Assembly: GCF_900156785.1 (NCBI RefSeq)
Contig: NZ_FTOP01000002.1
Location: 62,001-126,000, forward strand
Direction of reading: 5' to 3'
Source: Belliella pelovolcani
GTDB taxonomy: Bacteria; Bacteroidota; Bacteroidia; Cytophagales; Cyclobacteriaceae
DNA length: 64,000 nucleotides
Under the pieces are notes generated by a model that saw nothing but the letters and a program-made list of their open reading frames with translations, made no database searches and had not been told where the DNA came from. The position numbers and the translations under genes were made by a program. Position 1 is the first letter of the stretch, and every line of letters starts with the position of its first letter. Below, one piece after another: positions 24,901 to 34,028 of this stretch.

Positions 24901-25365
24901 TGGACCTAGATCCTAAATGTGCAACTAACTTTTTTCAATAACCATACCACTATTCAGGCTTGTCCTAAATTCATAATGTTTATATTTAAACATATTGAGA
25001 GATTTAAGCCATTAGTGTTCACTGGACTTACAATTTGTTGTTTATCATTCTTTCACTTTGTACCTTAAAAAAATGAATGTAAATTGGTTAATCAGGATGT
25101 TTTGCATTGAATTGAAAAATATTCATAACTTTTTATTTACTTTAGGGCAAGAAAACACCTATAACCTAGCCTTGAAGCATTTTGACACTTATTTTCAAAG
25201 AATAAAATTTACCTACTTGTATTTGGGTAAATATTCATATTTTATTTTTCATATTACTGGTACATTATAAAAATAATCCCAAAATGACATATTTAAAGTG
25301 TCAGGAAATTAAACATTCCTAAGAACGATTAATTCATCGGTAAATAATTATAAAAAATAACAAAT
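24901..25365. other. AT-rich intergenic stretch, nothing recognised
   Basis: No coding region, RNA or repeat could be supported here. A 70-codon open frame at 25058-25270 has no recognisable features and composition like the surrounding non-coding DNA. The promoter of the methyltransferase gene at 25366 may lie at its right end. Confidence 0.5.
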
Positions 25366-26289
25366 ATGTCAGAAAAATTTAAATGTTTAGTTTGCGATAG
25401 TTATGAAAAAAGAAAGTCCTATTTTATTCCTGAAAATATGTTTGGTTGGAAACATTTGTTTTTATACGAAGAATGTGTTGATTGCCGTTCTTTGCAAATT
25501 AAGGATATACCAATCAATCTAGAAGATTATTATTCAAATCAATATTACACATCTAAAGACTTGATTTTCAGCAATCCACTTAAGATTTTTTATAAAAGAT
25601 TAAGATGGAAGCTTTTTAAAAGAAATATTTTTAGATTCAAGAAAATAAAATTTTTAGATTGGATAAGCCCGCTAGATTTGAATTTGAATGACAAAATTGC
25701 AGATATAGGTTGTGGAAATGGTCAATTACTTTATGAAATGTATTGTTCTGGTTTCAGTAATCTTCATGGCTACGATCCATTTTTAAATAAAGAGTTATCG
25801 ATGAATGGATTAGTTTTAGAAAAATGTCAATTAGAAGAAATTAAAGAAAGTTTTGATGTAATTATGTTACATCATTCTTTTGAGCATATGCCAGACCCGA
25901 AGAGTTCTTTTAAAAAACTTGCTTCACTATTAAATCCAAATGGAAAATTATTGATACGGGTACCTGTGACAGATGCTGAAATTTGGGAAAAAGAAAATAT
26001 AAATTGGTTTCAACTAGACGCACCAAGGCACTTATTTATACCTAGTGTTAAAGCAATGAGGATTATGGGGGATTTAGAAGGTTTGAGTTTGACAAAAATT
26101 ATTTTTGACAGTAATGAAAAGCAATTTGTAATCACTGAAATGTATAAAAAGGGATTTTCGTTAAAGGATAGTGATCCAGAAAAATTTGTTAATAGAAAAA
26201 TGAAAATGGAATTATTAATGAAAGCTAAGCTCCTAAATAAAATTCAAAAAGGGGATCAAGCTTGCTTCTATTTTAAAAAAGCAAGATAG
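25366..26289 (+). CDS. SAM-dependent methyltransferase of the polysaccharide locus
   Basis: 307 residues. The N-terminus has two CxxC pairs (KCLVCDSY and CVDCRSL), likely a small zinc-binding knuckle as in some sugar methyltransferases. The Rossmann core shows IADIGCGNGQLLYEM (motif I) and MLHHSFEHMPDPKSS. It belongs to the Methyltransf_23-like group and probably methylates a sugar or nucleotide sugar during repeat-unit assembly. The gene is AT-rich like its neighbours, and the GT2 gene follows after 22 bp. Confidence 0.8.
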   Translation: MSEKFKCLVCDSYEKRKSYFIPENMFGWKHLFLYEECVDCRSLQIKDIPINLEDYYSNQYYTSKDLIFSNPLKIFYKRLRWKLFKRNIFRFKKIKFLDWISPLDLNLNDKIADIGCGNGQLLYEMYCSGFSNLHGYDPFLNKELSMNGLVLEKCQLEEIKESFDVIMLHHSFEHMPDPKSSFKKLASLLNPNGKLLIRVPVTDAEIWEKENINWFQLDAPRHLFIPSVKAMRIMGDLEGLSLTKIIFDSNEKQFVITEMYKKGFSLKDSDPEKFVNRKMKMELLMKAKLLNKIQKGDQACFYFKKAR

Positions 26290-26311
26290 TCAAACATTAA
26301 AATTCAGAATA

Positions 26312-27238
26312 ATGATTAAATATCCATCTGTTGCTATTATTATAATTAATTGGAATAATTACGAAGACACAGAAAAGTGCCTTGATTCTTTGAAAATGTG
26401 CAATTATCCAAACTTTAAGTCTATTGTTGTTGACAATGATTCAAAAGATGGATCAGGTTTAGCATTAGAAAAAAAATATAAAGATTTTAGTGATTTTATT
26501 TTTTCTGAGACCAATTTGGGATTTTCTGGAGGAAATAATTTAGGTATTAAACATGCAATGAATGAAAACTACGAATATATCTTGGAGCTTAACAATGATA
26601 CAGAAGTAGAACCTGACTTTCTAAATATATTGGTCGAGTCTGTAGATAATCGGCCAGATTATGGCGCTGTTCAACCATTGATTTTTTACAACACACCAAA
26701 TAGACATTTGATATGGAACGGGGGTGGTAAATATATAAAAGCATTAGGTTTATCAATTACTAAATTTAAAAATGAAGTAAAATCAAAAAAAATATATCCA
26801 TCAGACACTGAATGGATTACAGGATGTGCTTTTCTTATTAAATCAAAAGTATTAAAAAAAACTGGATTATTAAGAGAATTCTATTTTTTCGGATCTTTTG
26901 AGGATGTTGATTTATCAATAAGAATTAAAAATCAAGGTTATAAACTTTGGTTTGAACCAAAGGCAGAAATCTATCATTCTGTAGGAAGTTCATCAAAAAC
27001 CAAAGTTAAGGGTAAAGAAGGTTTCTTAAATCCTCAATTCCATTATCTAACTCAAAGAAATCAAATGATTTTTATCAACCACCATACTCCGACTATATTT
27101 AAACCCGTCGCCGTCCTAACACAAGTTATCAAGTTGCTTGCTTATTCCTTATATTTTTTAGTTCTTTGGAGGCCTATAAAGCTAAAGATGGTCTGGAAAG
27201 GCTTTAAAGATGGATTATTTAAAACTTACCATGATTAA
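26312..27238 (+). CDS. Family 2 glycosyltransferase (rhamnosyltransferase-like)
   Basis: 308 residues with a GT-A fold. The N-terminal SVAIIIINWNNYEDTEKCLD and IVVDNDSKDGSG nucleotide-binding segments are followed by ETNLGFSGGNNLGI and LELNNDTEVEP, the DxD-like metal site. GSFEDVDLSIRIKNQGYKLWF is the ED catalytic region. A hydrophobic C-terminal segment may touch the membrane. It resembles WbbL-like rhamnosyltransferases; the donor is not certain. Its stop overlaps the next start (ATGATTAA), coupling it to the oxygenase. Confidence 0.87.
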   Translation: MIKYPSVAIIIINWNNYEDTEKCLDSLKMCNYPNFKSIVVDNDSKDGSGLALEKKYKDFSDFIFSETNLGFSGGNNLGIKHAMNENYEYILELNNDTEVEPDFLNILVESVDNRPDYGAVQPLIFYNTPNRHLIWNGGGKYIKALGLSITKFKNEVKSKKIYPSDTEWITGCAFLIKSKVLKKTGLLREFYFFGSFEDVDLSIRIKNQGYKLWFEPKAEIYHSVGSSSKTKVKGKEGFLNPQFHYLTQRNQMIFINHHTPTIFKPVAVLTQVIKLLAYSLYFLVLWRPIKLKMVWKGFKDGLFKTYHD

Positions 27239-28007
27239 TACTGAAATTATTAGAAATGGAATTGAGGTTTACAAAGCAGCTAAACCATTTCCCCATTTGG
27301 TTATAGATGATTTTTTGGATTTTGAACTAGCTCAAAAATTATCCAATGAATTTCCCGATATCAATGACAAAAGCCTTTTCAATTATTCTAATCCGTTAGA
27401 AAAAAAATCTGCTTTGAATGATTGGAATAAGTTTCCTTCAAACACTTACAGTTTTTTTGAATTTCTTTGTTCAAATGATTTTGTCAATCAGCTGGGAGAA
27501 ATTCTAGGGATAAAATTATTCCCTGATTTTGGCCTTCATGGAGGTGGATGGCACATGCATCCAGATGGTGGCAAGCTTAACCCCCATTTGGATTATAATA
27601 TACATCCCAAACTAGGGTTACAAAGAAGAATCAATCTGATTATCTATTTATCGGAGGATTGGAAACCTGAGTATGGAGGCCATTTCGGTCTGTGGAGCAA
27701 CAATGAAGAAACAAACAGTCCAGACAAACTAATTAAAGAAGTAGAAATCAAATTTAATAGAGCGGTGATTTTCGATACTAGTTTACAGTCTTGGCATGGA
27801 CTTAGTCGCCAGGTCACTTCTGATGGTCAGAAAATCAGGAAATCACTGGCTATATATTATCTTTGCGAGCCACCTGCCACTTATGTTGACAGACAACGTG
27901 CGCTTTACGCACCTACTGAAGATCAGAAAAACGATCCCGAGATTAATGAACTTATCAAGAAAAGATCGGATAGTCAGCAATATAAAAATCATTATATTAC
28001 CAGGTAA
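27231..28007 (+). CDS. 2-oxoglutarate/Fe(II)-dependent oxygenase (prolyl 4-hydroxylase type)
   Basis: About 258 residues from the ATG at 27231, which overlaps the GT2 stop. The iron ligands are in LNPHLDYNIHP (HxD) and SWHGLSRQV (distal His), and the 2-oxoglutarate-binding basic residue is in KIRKSLAIYYL. FPHLVIDDFLDFELAQKL at the N-terminus matches the P4Hc family start. In a polysaccharide locus it may hydroxylate a sugar, an acyl or an amino-acid substituent. The exact substrate is unknown. Composition shifts back toward the host average near its 3' end. Confidence 0.83.
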   Translation: MINTEIIRNGIEVYKAAKPFPHLVIDDFLDFELAQKLSNEFPDINDKSLFNYSNPLEKKSALNDWNKFPSNTYSFFEFLCSNDFVNQLGEILGIKLFPDFGLHGGGWHMHPDGGKLNPHLDYNIHPKLGLQRRINLIIYLSEDWKPEYGGHFGLWSNNEETNSPDKLIKEVEIKFNRAVIFDTSLQSWHGLSRQVTSDGQKIRKSLAIYYLCEPPATYVDRQRALYAPTEDQKNDPEINELIKKRSDSQQYKNHYITR

Positions 28008-28123
28008 GTAAGCTTTGGAATATAATGATCTAATCAATGGAGACTCTACTCTTATCTTCCATTCACTACTCTATATTATGGTTACAATAATGATCTTCAT
28101 GAAGGATAATTACCTCAAGCTAT

Positions 28124-29515
28124 ATGTTATTTATAATTTTCTTCATAACGGTATTTATTTTGTGTTTTATCACCTTCAAAAACATTGTTTTTAGAGGTAA
28201 ATGGGAGTATGTCATATTTTTTGCCGCTATGTTCTTTCCTTTTTATATTACAATTATCAGTACGGTATATAGTACAACTAAATCCATCGTGATTTTTTCT
28301 ATATTTCAATATATCAAGGAAATAGTCATGCTAATTGCTTTTATAGGTTTCTTTGTGTACCAGAAGAACCTATCCAATTACCCTCTGAGATTGAATGGTC
28401 TAGACTATAGCTTTATATTTTTTTACTTATTAGTCATTTGCTTTTTAATCTTACCGATTGGAGAAGCTACCGTGTACAGCAAGTTGCTCTATTTCAAAAA
28501 TGTCGCCTTGATGGGTCTCTTCTATTTCTTTGGAAGAAACAGCCATTTTGATGATCGAGAGCTTAAGAAGTTATTGCACGCCATTCTACTAATCGCTGGT
28601 TTAGCATTGACCTTGAATATCATTGAATTCAGTATTGATACCCACTTCCAGCAGTATACTGGATATGCAGTATTCAATGAAGAAATCAATAATATAAGTC
28701 CTAAGGGTAACCATGGTTTGACATGGACTTTTGAGACTCCAACTTACGCCAAAAGGTTTGCTTCATTCTTCTCGGATCCACTTGAGTTGGCTATTTCATC
28801 AATCATGATGTTTGCAACAGCTTTGATTATGTATTTGACCACCAAAAGGGGAGAAGCTACACCTTACCTATTCATGATAGGAGCTACTGCTGCAACATTG
28901 GTGTTTTCTTATTCAAGATCATCTATGGCAGCTTTGCTTGTTATGTTAGTATATATTTCATTCTTGTTCAAACTATACAAAATCATCTTTGCAGTAATTG
29001 CCTTTGTCCTTACTATTTTGGTATACATTCTTTTCTTTAGCTCGGACGAGTTCAGGTACTTTCTTATAGATACGATCACTTTACAAGACTCCTCTTCTTT
29101 GGGACATCTTGTAGAATGGCTCGCAGCCATAGAATCTATGATAAGCAACCCAATGGGAATAGGACTAGCTACAAGTGGGAACATTGGAGCAGTCGATGAA
29201 GAACTCCGGGTAGGTGGAGAAAATCAATTCCTAGTATTTGGTGTACAAATAGGTTGGATAGGGATGATCTTGTATATCCTCATGCTATTTGGGTCAATTG
29301 TCTACTGCTACAAGGCTTTTGGCCAACTGAAAAATACTGGTGAAGCGAGGATTGCATTCATTGCGACCACCGTTAAGTTTGCAGCAATATTTCCCCTCTT
29401 TACTTCCAATGCAGAGAAATTTTTATTTGTTTCGCTCATAACTTGGTGGATGGTGGGGTACACCGTCAATGCTATCCACAGGCAAAAGCTTAAAGAAATC
29501 ATCAGTCATGGGTAA
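28124..29515 (+). CDS. Wzy/O-antigen-ligase-like polysaccharide polymerase
   Basis: 463 residues, strongly hydrophobic, with about 11 membrane segments and a large periplasmic loop around residues 170-225. The late ENQFLVFGVQIGWIGMILY and the AAIFPLFTSNAEKF segments resemble Wzy_C/O-antigen-ligase proteins. It is the only candidate polymerase in the locus. Its stop overlaps the next glycosyltransferase start by eight bases. Assignment rests on topology and context, since Wzy proteins have little shared sequence. Confidence 0.7.
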   Translation: MLFIIFFITVFILCFITFKNIVFRGKWEYVIFFAAMFFPFYITIISTVYSTTKSIVIFSIFQYIKEIVMLIAFIGFFVYQKNLSNYPLRLNGLDYSFIFFYLLVICFLILPIGEATVYSKLLYFKNVALMGLFYFFGRNSHFDDRELKKLLHAILLIAGLALTLNIIEFSIDTHFQQYTGYAVFNEEINNISPKGNHGLTWTFETPTYAKRFASFFSDPLELAISSIMMFATALIMYLTTKRGEATPYLFMIGATAATLVFSYSRSSMAALLVMLVYISFLFKLYKIIFAVIAFVLTILVYILFFSSDEFRYFLIDTITLQDSSSLGHLVEWLAAIESMISNPMGIGLATSGNIGAVDEELRVGGENQFLVFGVQIGWIGMILYILMLFGSIVYCYKAFGQLKNTGEARIAFIATTVKFAAIFPLFTSNAEKFLFVSLITWWMVGYTVNAIHRQKLKEIISHG

Positions 29516-30599
29516 GATTAGAGTGGGTTTTGACTCCAGAGACTTATTTTTTGCGCAAACGGGCACAAAAACTTTTTCAGAAGAACTGATCAAAGAAATT
29601 CAGCAAGACCCAACAGTAGAATTGGTATTATTGAGTCCTAAAAATGCCAAAGCACCCAGTTCACTATGGAGTAAAGCCCTCGCACATTTTCAATTTATCA
29701 TTTGGAAACTGTGGACCCTTCCTAGAAAAGCAAGGCAAGCTCATGTGGATTACCTCCTTTGTCCAGATTATGTAGCACCATCTCTTTTTCTCGGTAAGGT
29801 CAAAACCCTCCCCGTTTTCCACGGCTGCAATATTTGGGAAATCCCTCAAAATTATAATGCTGTCTGGAGGTGGTACTTTTCTGCACTTGCCATGCAAGGA
29901 GAGAAAAAGGCACACCGTGTATTGACAGTATCACAATTCTCCAAATCTAAACTTATAGATGTCTTGGGTATTGCAGGCGCCAAGATAAAGGTCATTCCAA
30001 TAGGTGCCAAAGCAACTCAAACGAGTGTGGATAACTCTGCTCAGAGACCAATTCCTGATGAATACATCCTCCACATTGGTGTATTGGACAAGAGAAAAAA
30101 TCTCCCTCGCCTTATCCATGCTTTTGCTTTGCTTGAGGATAAATCTATTCATTTGGTTTTGGGAGGAGGTAGGCCTTCAAAAATTTTCAATGACAGCTAT
30201 CCTGAAATCCTAGCAACGATCAAAGAACTTGGCTTGGAAAATCGTGTTCATTTGACGGGTTATTTGAAAGATGAGATGCTAGCCCTATATTATCAACATG
30301 CCAAAGCTTATGTTTTCCCTTCTACTTATGAAGGTTTTGGAATTCCCGTTTTAGAGGCTTTTCAACATGGGCTGCCTGTGGCGACTTCGAATATATCTTC
30401 CTTGCCGGAGGTAGTAGGACAAGGAGGTCTATTATTCGACCCTTACAATATTCAAGATATGGCCTCACAGATAGAGGCGCTTTTCAGTCTTGGCGATTCA
30501 GCGCTATCCACAATGAAGAGTGAACAACAAAAACTCCTTTCTTGGTACAATTGGAGCAATTCTTGGAAAGAAATCAAAAAATTAATTTATGAAAGGTAA
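29508..30599 (+). CDS. Family 4 (group 1) glycosyltransferase
   Basis: 363 residues from the ATG at 29508. It has the GT-B fold, with an N-terminal domain starting KIRVGFDSRDLFFAQTGTKT and a C-terminal domain with YILHIGVLDKRKNLPRLIHA. The donor-binding motif is in FPSTYEGFGIPVLEAFQHGL (E-x7-E). It is similar to mannosyltransferases of the WbaZ type. Both ends overlap neighbouring genes, which fits a single operon. Confidence 0.86.
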   Translation: MGKIRVGFDSRDLFFAQTGTKTFSEELIKEIQQDPTVELVLLSPKNAKAPSSLWSKALAHFQFIIWKLWTLPRKARQAHVDYLLCPDYVAPSLFLGKVKTLPVFHGCNIWEIPQNYNAVWRWYFSALAMQGEKKAHRVLTVSQFSKSKLIDVLGIAGAKIKVIPIGAKATQTSVDNSAQRPIPDEYILHIGVLDKRKNLPRLIHAFALLEDKSIHLVLGGGRPSKIFNDSYPEILATIKELGLENRVHLTGYLKDEMLALYYQHAKAYVFPSTYEGFGIPVLEAFQHGLPVATSNISSLPEVVGQGGLLFDPYNIQDMASQIEALFSLGDSALSTMKSEQQKLLSWYNWSNSWKEIKKLIYER

Positions 30600-31743
30600 A
30601 AAAGTTCTAGTACTACATTCAAGTTCTGATTTGTATGGAGCAAGTAATAGTTTATATAGATCCTTAATATCACTACAAAACCTAGGCTTAAAACCCATGC
30701 TTATTCTCTCTGAGAACGGTCCCCTTACTGCCAAAGTAAAGGAACTAGGAGTAGAAACCAGAATACTAAGACTTGGTGTTCTCCGTAAAAAATATTTCAA
30801 TATTCCAGGATTTTTAAATAGGTCATATTATTTCATAAAATCAACCATAAAAATTATTAATTTAATTAAAAGTGAAAAGTATGAATTAATATTAACAAAT
30901 ACATCAGTAATCTTATCTGGAGCACTTGCTGCAAAATTGACCAAAACTAAACACATTTGGCATATTCGTGAGATAATCGTAAAGCCTGTTTTTTTGAAAA
31001 ACTTTATAGCGCATTATTTAAATTTTACTGGAGATTTGAATGTTTTCGTTTCCGAAGCTACAAAGTGTAATTATTCACCAATTTTAAATTTAACGAAATC
31101 CAAGGTAATATTTAATGGAATTGATTATTCAAAGTTTGAAAAATCAACATATAACTTAAAATCAGAATTGAATTTAGATAATGAAGTTATTATAATTAGT
31201 ATGATTGCTAGAGTAAATCAATGGAAAGGACAATTGTATTTCCTTGAAATTGCAAACAAGCTTTCAAAAATAAATAAAAAATTACATTTTGTTTTAGTTG
31301 GAGATCCTTATCCAGGATTTGAGTTTTTACTTAAAGAAATAGACTCGTTTATCAAAATTTCAAACTTGAGTTCTATAGTTTCTGATCTTGGTTTTAGATT
31401 AGACACATATAATATTTTATCTGGGACAGATATTTTTATTCTTCCTTCAACCCTTCCTGATCCATTGCCCACAACTGTATTGGAAGCCATGGCTTCAAGA
31501 AAACCGGTCATAGCAACTAATCATGGTGGAGCACTGGAAATGGTCGTCAATGGAGAAACAGGTTTCTTGATTCCTCATGATGATGCAAAAGTAGCTGCAG
31601 AAAAAATCCAAGAGCTAATTGACAACCCAGAGTTGCGCAGACAAATGGGAATCAAGGGACAAGATAGGTTGAAACAATATTTTTCGATTGATGCCTATCT
31701 GGAGAATTTTGGTAAGGCTGTCCTTGAGGTAATGAACCAATAA
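30589..31743 (+). CDS. Family 4 glycosyltransferase with mosaic composition
   Basis: 384 residues, GT-B fold. The N-terminus KVLVLHSSSDLYGASNSLYR is typical of glycosyltransferases of this kind, and the C-terminal domain has MIARVNQWKGQLYFLEIANK, then LPDPLPTTVLEAMASRKPVI with the E-x7-E site. The first ~200 bp and the last ~280 bp have near-host composition, but the middle (about 30800-31440) is strongly AT-rich. This suggests recombination inside the gene. The start overlaps the preceding gene by 11 bases. Confidence 0.85.
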   Translation: MKGKKVLVLHSSSDLYGASNSLYRSLISLQNLGLKPMLILSENGPLTAKVKELGVETRILRLGVLRKKYFNIPGFLNRSYYFIKSTIKIINLIKSEKYELILTNTSVILSGALAAKLTKTKHIWHIREIIVKPVFLKNFIAHYLNFTGDLNVFVSEATKCNYSPILNLTKSKVIFNGIDYSKFEKSTYNLKSELNLDNEVIIISMIARVNQWKGQLYFLEIANKLSKINKKLHFVLVGDPYPGFEFLLKEIDSFIKISNLSSIVSDLGFRLDTYNILSGTDIFILPSTLPDPLPTTVLEAMASRKPVIATNHGGALEMVVNGETGFLIPHDDAKVAAEKIQELIDNPELRRQMGIKGQDRLKQYFSIDAYLENFGKAVLEVMNQ

Positions 31744-31793
31744 GGTAATTTTAAAAAAGCCTTTTATCTTTACCTCTTAAACAATTATTTTTC

Positions 31794-32408
31794 ATGAAGC
31801 AAAAAAGAAAATCAGCTTTAACACAAGGTGAAATTCAAGCCATCGATCATAAACCTTTTATCGAGCCAGAAGTAGATGCTCGATATTATCTGCAACTACC
31901 TGTGGATAAGTTCATCATCAATATGTCAGCACCCATGAAAGCTGGATATGGCCACTTTTTCTTTTTGGAGCTGATCCAAAAACTATCTCAGAAATACGAC
32001 CAACTTTATTTTTTGATCACTACGAATGAAGTGGATCCAAATTTTGAAGAAGATTTACTTGAAAAACTTGACCAACCGAGCCTTTATGGAAAGGTGTCTT
32101 ACCTCAAATTTGGAAAAGAGCTTCCTGACATCCTCAAAGCCTCTGACATCTTTGTATCTCCCTATAAGGCTGAAGGTATATTTCCAAGCATTATCCTTAA
32201 GGCCATGGCAACGGCATTGCCTGTTATTTCCATTCAGTCCAAATTATCTGAGTTGGTGATTCTTGATCAGGTCACAGGCTTGTTGATCCAAGAAAATGAT
32301 CTTGACCAAGCCGTAGCAAAGTTATCCACATTGATTGAAGATAGAGCGCTTTCTTCTGAGTTGGGCTCAAATGGTCAAAAGCGAGTCATAGAGCATTTCA
32401 GCTTGTAA
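31794..32408 (+). CDS. Stand-alone glycosyltransferase C-terminal domain (truncated GT4)
   Basis: 204 residues that match only the donor-binding half of a GT4 enzyme: FIINMSAPMKAGYGHFFFLE, the DIFVSPYKAEGIFPSIILKA motif with E-x7-K where E is usual, and a closing DRALSSELGSNGQKRVIEHF. The acceptor-binding N-terminal domain is absent, and no matching coding sequence lies upstream. It could be a degraded gene that is still open, or a partner subunit of another transferase. A TATCTTTAC element about 20 bp upstream may be a promoter. The next gene starts 10 bp later. Confidence 0.7.
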   Translation: MKQKRKSALTQGEIQAIDHKPFIEPEVDARYYLQLPVDKFIINMSAPMKAGYGHFFFLELIQKLSQKYDQLYFLITTNEVDPNFEEDLLEKLDQPSLYGKVSYLKFGKELPDILKASDIFVSPYKAEGIFPSIILKAMATALPVISIQSKLSELVILDQVTGLLIQENDLDQAVAKLSTLIEDRALSSELGSNGQKRVIEHFSL

Positions 32409-32418
32409 ATCAACAATC

Positions 32419-33603
32419 ATGAACAGCAAGAAAGACCAAAAGTTAAAAGTGGCCATCTTAGGAGCAAAGGGATATCCCTATGTCTATGGTGGCTATGATA
32501 CCATGGTCAAAGAACTGGGAGAACGACTCCAAAAAAAGGGCGTAGAAGTAACCGTTTATTGCCATCGAGCACTTTTCAAGAATCGCCCACCCTATGTCAA
32601 TGGCATCAAACTCGTCTATACACCTGCAATAGAAAAGAAAAGTTTAACGCAATTGACACATTCATTTGTCTCCATGTTACACGCCTGTTTTTCTGATGTA
32701 GATGTGATATTTGTAGTCAACTCTGGTAATGGCCCTTTTGGGATCATTTCCAAAATCTTTAGAAAACCCACAGCCATCAATGTGGATGGCTTAGAATGGC
32801 TTCGTCCAAAATGGAAAGGCTTTGGGTCTAAATACTTTTTTTGGGCCTCCAAGATGGCTACCAAATTTTACGATCAGATCATCAACGACTCTGACGAAAT
32901 GCAGCGGATTTACAAAGAGCTCTTCAATGCTGATTCCAAAGTAATTGCTTATGGAGCCAACCCCTCTCTGAGTTCTGATGCTCGGAAAATTCAAAACTGG
33001 GGATTGGAAAAGGAAGGCTATTTCTTGATTGTTGGCAGACTTGTTCCTGATAATAATGCAGATATCATCATTTCAGGTTTTGTAAAGTCCAATTCCAAAC
33101 GAAAACTTGTAATCGTGGGCGATGTGCCTTTTCAGGATGACTATGTGGATAACTTAAAAGCCATTCAAGACAAACGCTTGCTATTCACAGGCTATGTGAC
33201 AGACCCTGAGGAACTCAAAGCTTTGTATCACAATTGCTATGGGTATTTCCATGGTCATGAATACGGAGGAACCAACCCTGCCATGCTCAAGGCCCTAGGT
33301 TATGGTTGCGCGATATTGGCTTTGAATACTGCCTTCAATCAAGAAATGCTTCAAAATGGGAAGCATGGATGGTATTTTGAAAAGAATCCAAAAGCAGTAT
33401 CCGAACTTATCCACAAAGCAGAATCCCAACCTGAGGCCATGCAATCTCTCCGAGACAACGCCCGCTCCGGCCTCACCCAAAAATACAACTGGGACCACGT
33501 CACCGATCAATACCTAGAGGTATTTCAGCATTTATCCAAAAATGAAGCTCACAGATTACACAGATTTAGAATTGATAATTCTGATCAAATTTTCTTTGTC
33601 TAA
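32419..33603 (+). CDS. DUF1972/GT4 rhamnosyltransferase-like protein with altered C-terminus
   Basis: 394 residues. The N-terminus VAILGAKGYPYVYGGYDTMV is the DUF1972 signature of beta-1,4-rhamnosyltransferase-like enzymes. The GT-B second half shows YFLIVGRLVPDNNADIIISG and GHEYGGTNPAMLKALGYGCA. The last about 20 residues (after LEVFQHLSKN) are encoded by sequence of the GxxExxY cassette, including a CACAGATTACACAGATTTAG repeat, and overlap the 3' end of the oppositely oriented gene. The original C-terminus therefore appears to have been replaced by insertion. The catalytic core is intact. Confidence 0.82.
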   Translation: MNSKKDQKLKVAILGAKGYPYVYGGYDTMVKELGERLQKKGVEVTVYCHRALFKNRPPYVNGIKLVYTPAIEKKSLTQLTHSFVSMLHACFSDVDVIFVVNSGNGPFGIISKIFRKPTAINVDGLEWLRPKWKGFGSKYFFWASKMATKFYDQIINDSDEMQRIYKELFNADSKVIAYGANPSLSSDARKIQNWGLEKEGYFLIVGRLVPDNNADIIISGFVKSNSKRKLVIVGDVPFQDDYVDNLKAIQDKRLLFTGYVTDPEELKALYHNCYGYFHGHEYGGTNPAMLKALGYGCAILALNTAFNQEMLQNGKHGWYFEKNPKAVSELIHKAESQPEAMQSLRDNARSGLTQKYNWDHVTDQYLEVFQHLSKNEAHRLHRFRIDNSDQIFFV

Positions 33604-33942
33604 TGATTTAGCATTGAAATTTACCAGAAAACCTAATTCCTTTTTGGCTATTTTGAGGTAAGTTAAAACCTGCTTCTTATGCACTGAATTAAGCATTTCT
33701 ACAGACTTCAACTCAATAATAATTTCATTATCTACTAAGATATCAATCCGAAACCCTAAACCAAGATTAAAATTTCTATAAACCACAGGTAAAGCAACTT
33801 GTTTTTCAGTTGAAAAACCCTGCAACTCTAATTCATAGATTAATGCTCTTTCATAAACACTTTCTAATAATCCAGGTCCTAATATATTATGAACATTAAA
33901 ACATGCTCTTCTTATATTATAGCTTTTCTCGTTGATATCCAT
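33556..33942 (-). CDS. GxxExxY protein, PD-(D/E)XK nuclease-like
   Basis: 128 residues. The name-giving motif is in GPGLLESVYERALIYEL (G-x2-E-x2-Y) at about residues 22-38. A PD-(D/E)XK-like core follows: FRIDILVDNEIIIELKSVE with the D...ExK residues. The family (PDDEXK_3) is common in Bacteroidota and is typically found in short cassettes flanked by repetitive DNA; its function is unknown. Here the gene is inserted at the end of a glycosyltransferase gene and overlaps it by 48 bases in convergent orientation. Confidence 0.9.
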   Translation of the reverse strand: MDINEKSYNIRRACFNVHNILGPGLLESVYERALIYELELQGFSTEKQVALPVVYRNFNLGLGFRIDILVDNEIIIELKSVEMLNSVHKKQVLTYLKIAKKELGFLVNFNAKSLDKENLIRIINSKSV

Positions 33943-34028
33943 AAAAAGTTAAATCTAAAAACTCAATTTTATCTAAATTTATAAAATTATAGAGAGCCTT
34001 CAATCTAAACGGCTCAAAATAAATATAA

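Noticed and set aside
25058-25270. 70-codon gene
   Set aside because: Composition matches the surrounding non-coding DNA, there is no ribosome binding site, and no family feature is visible.
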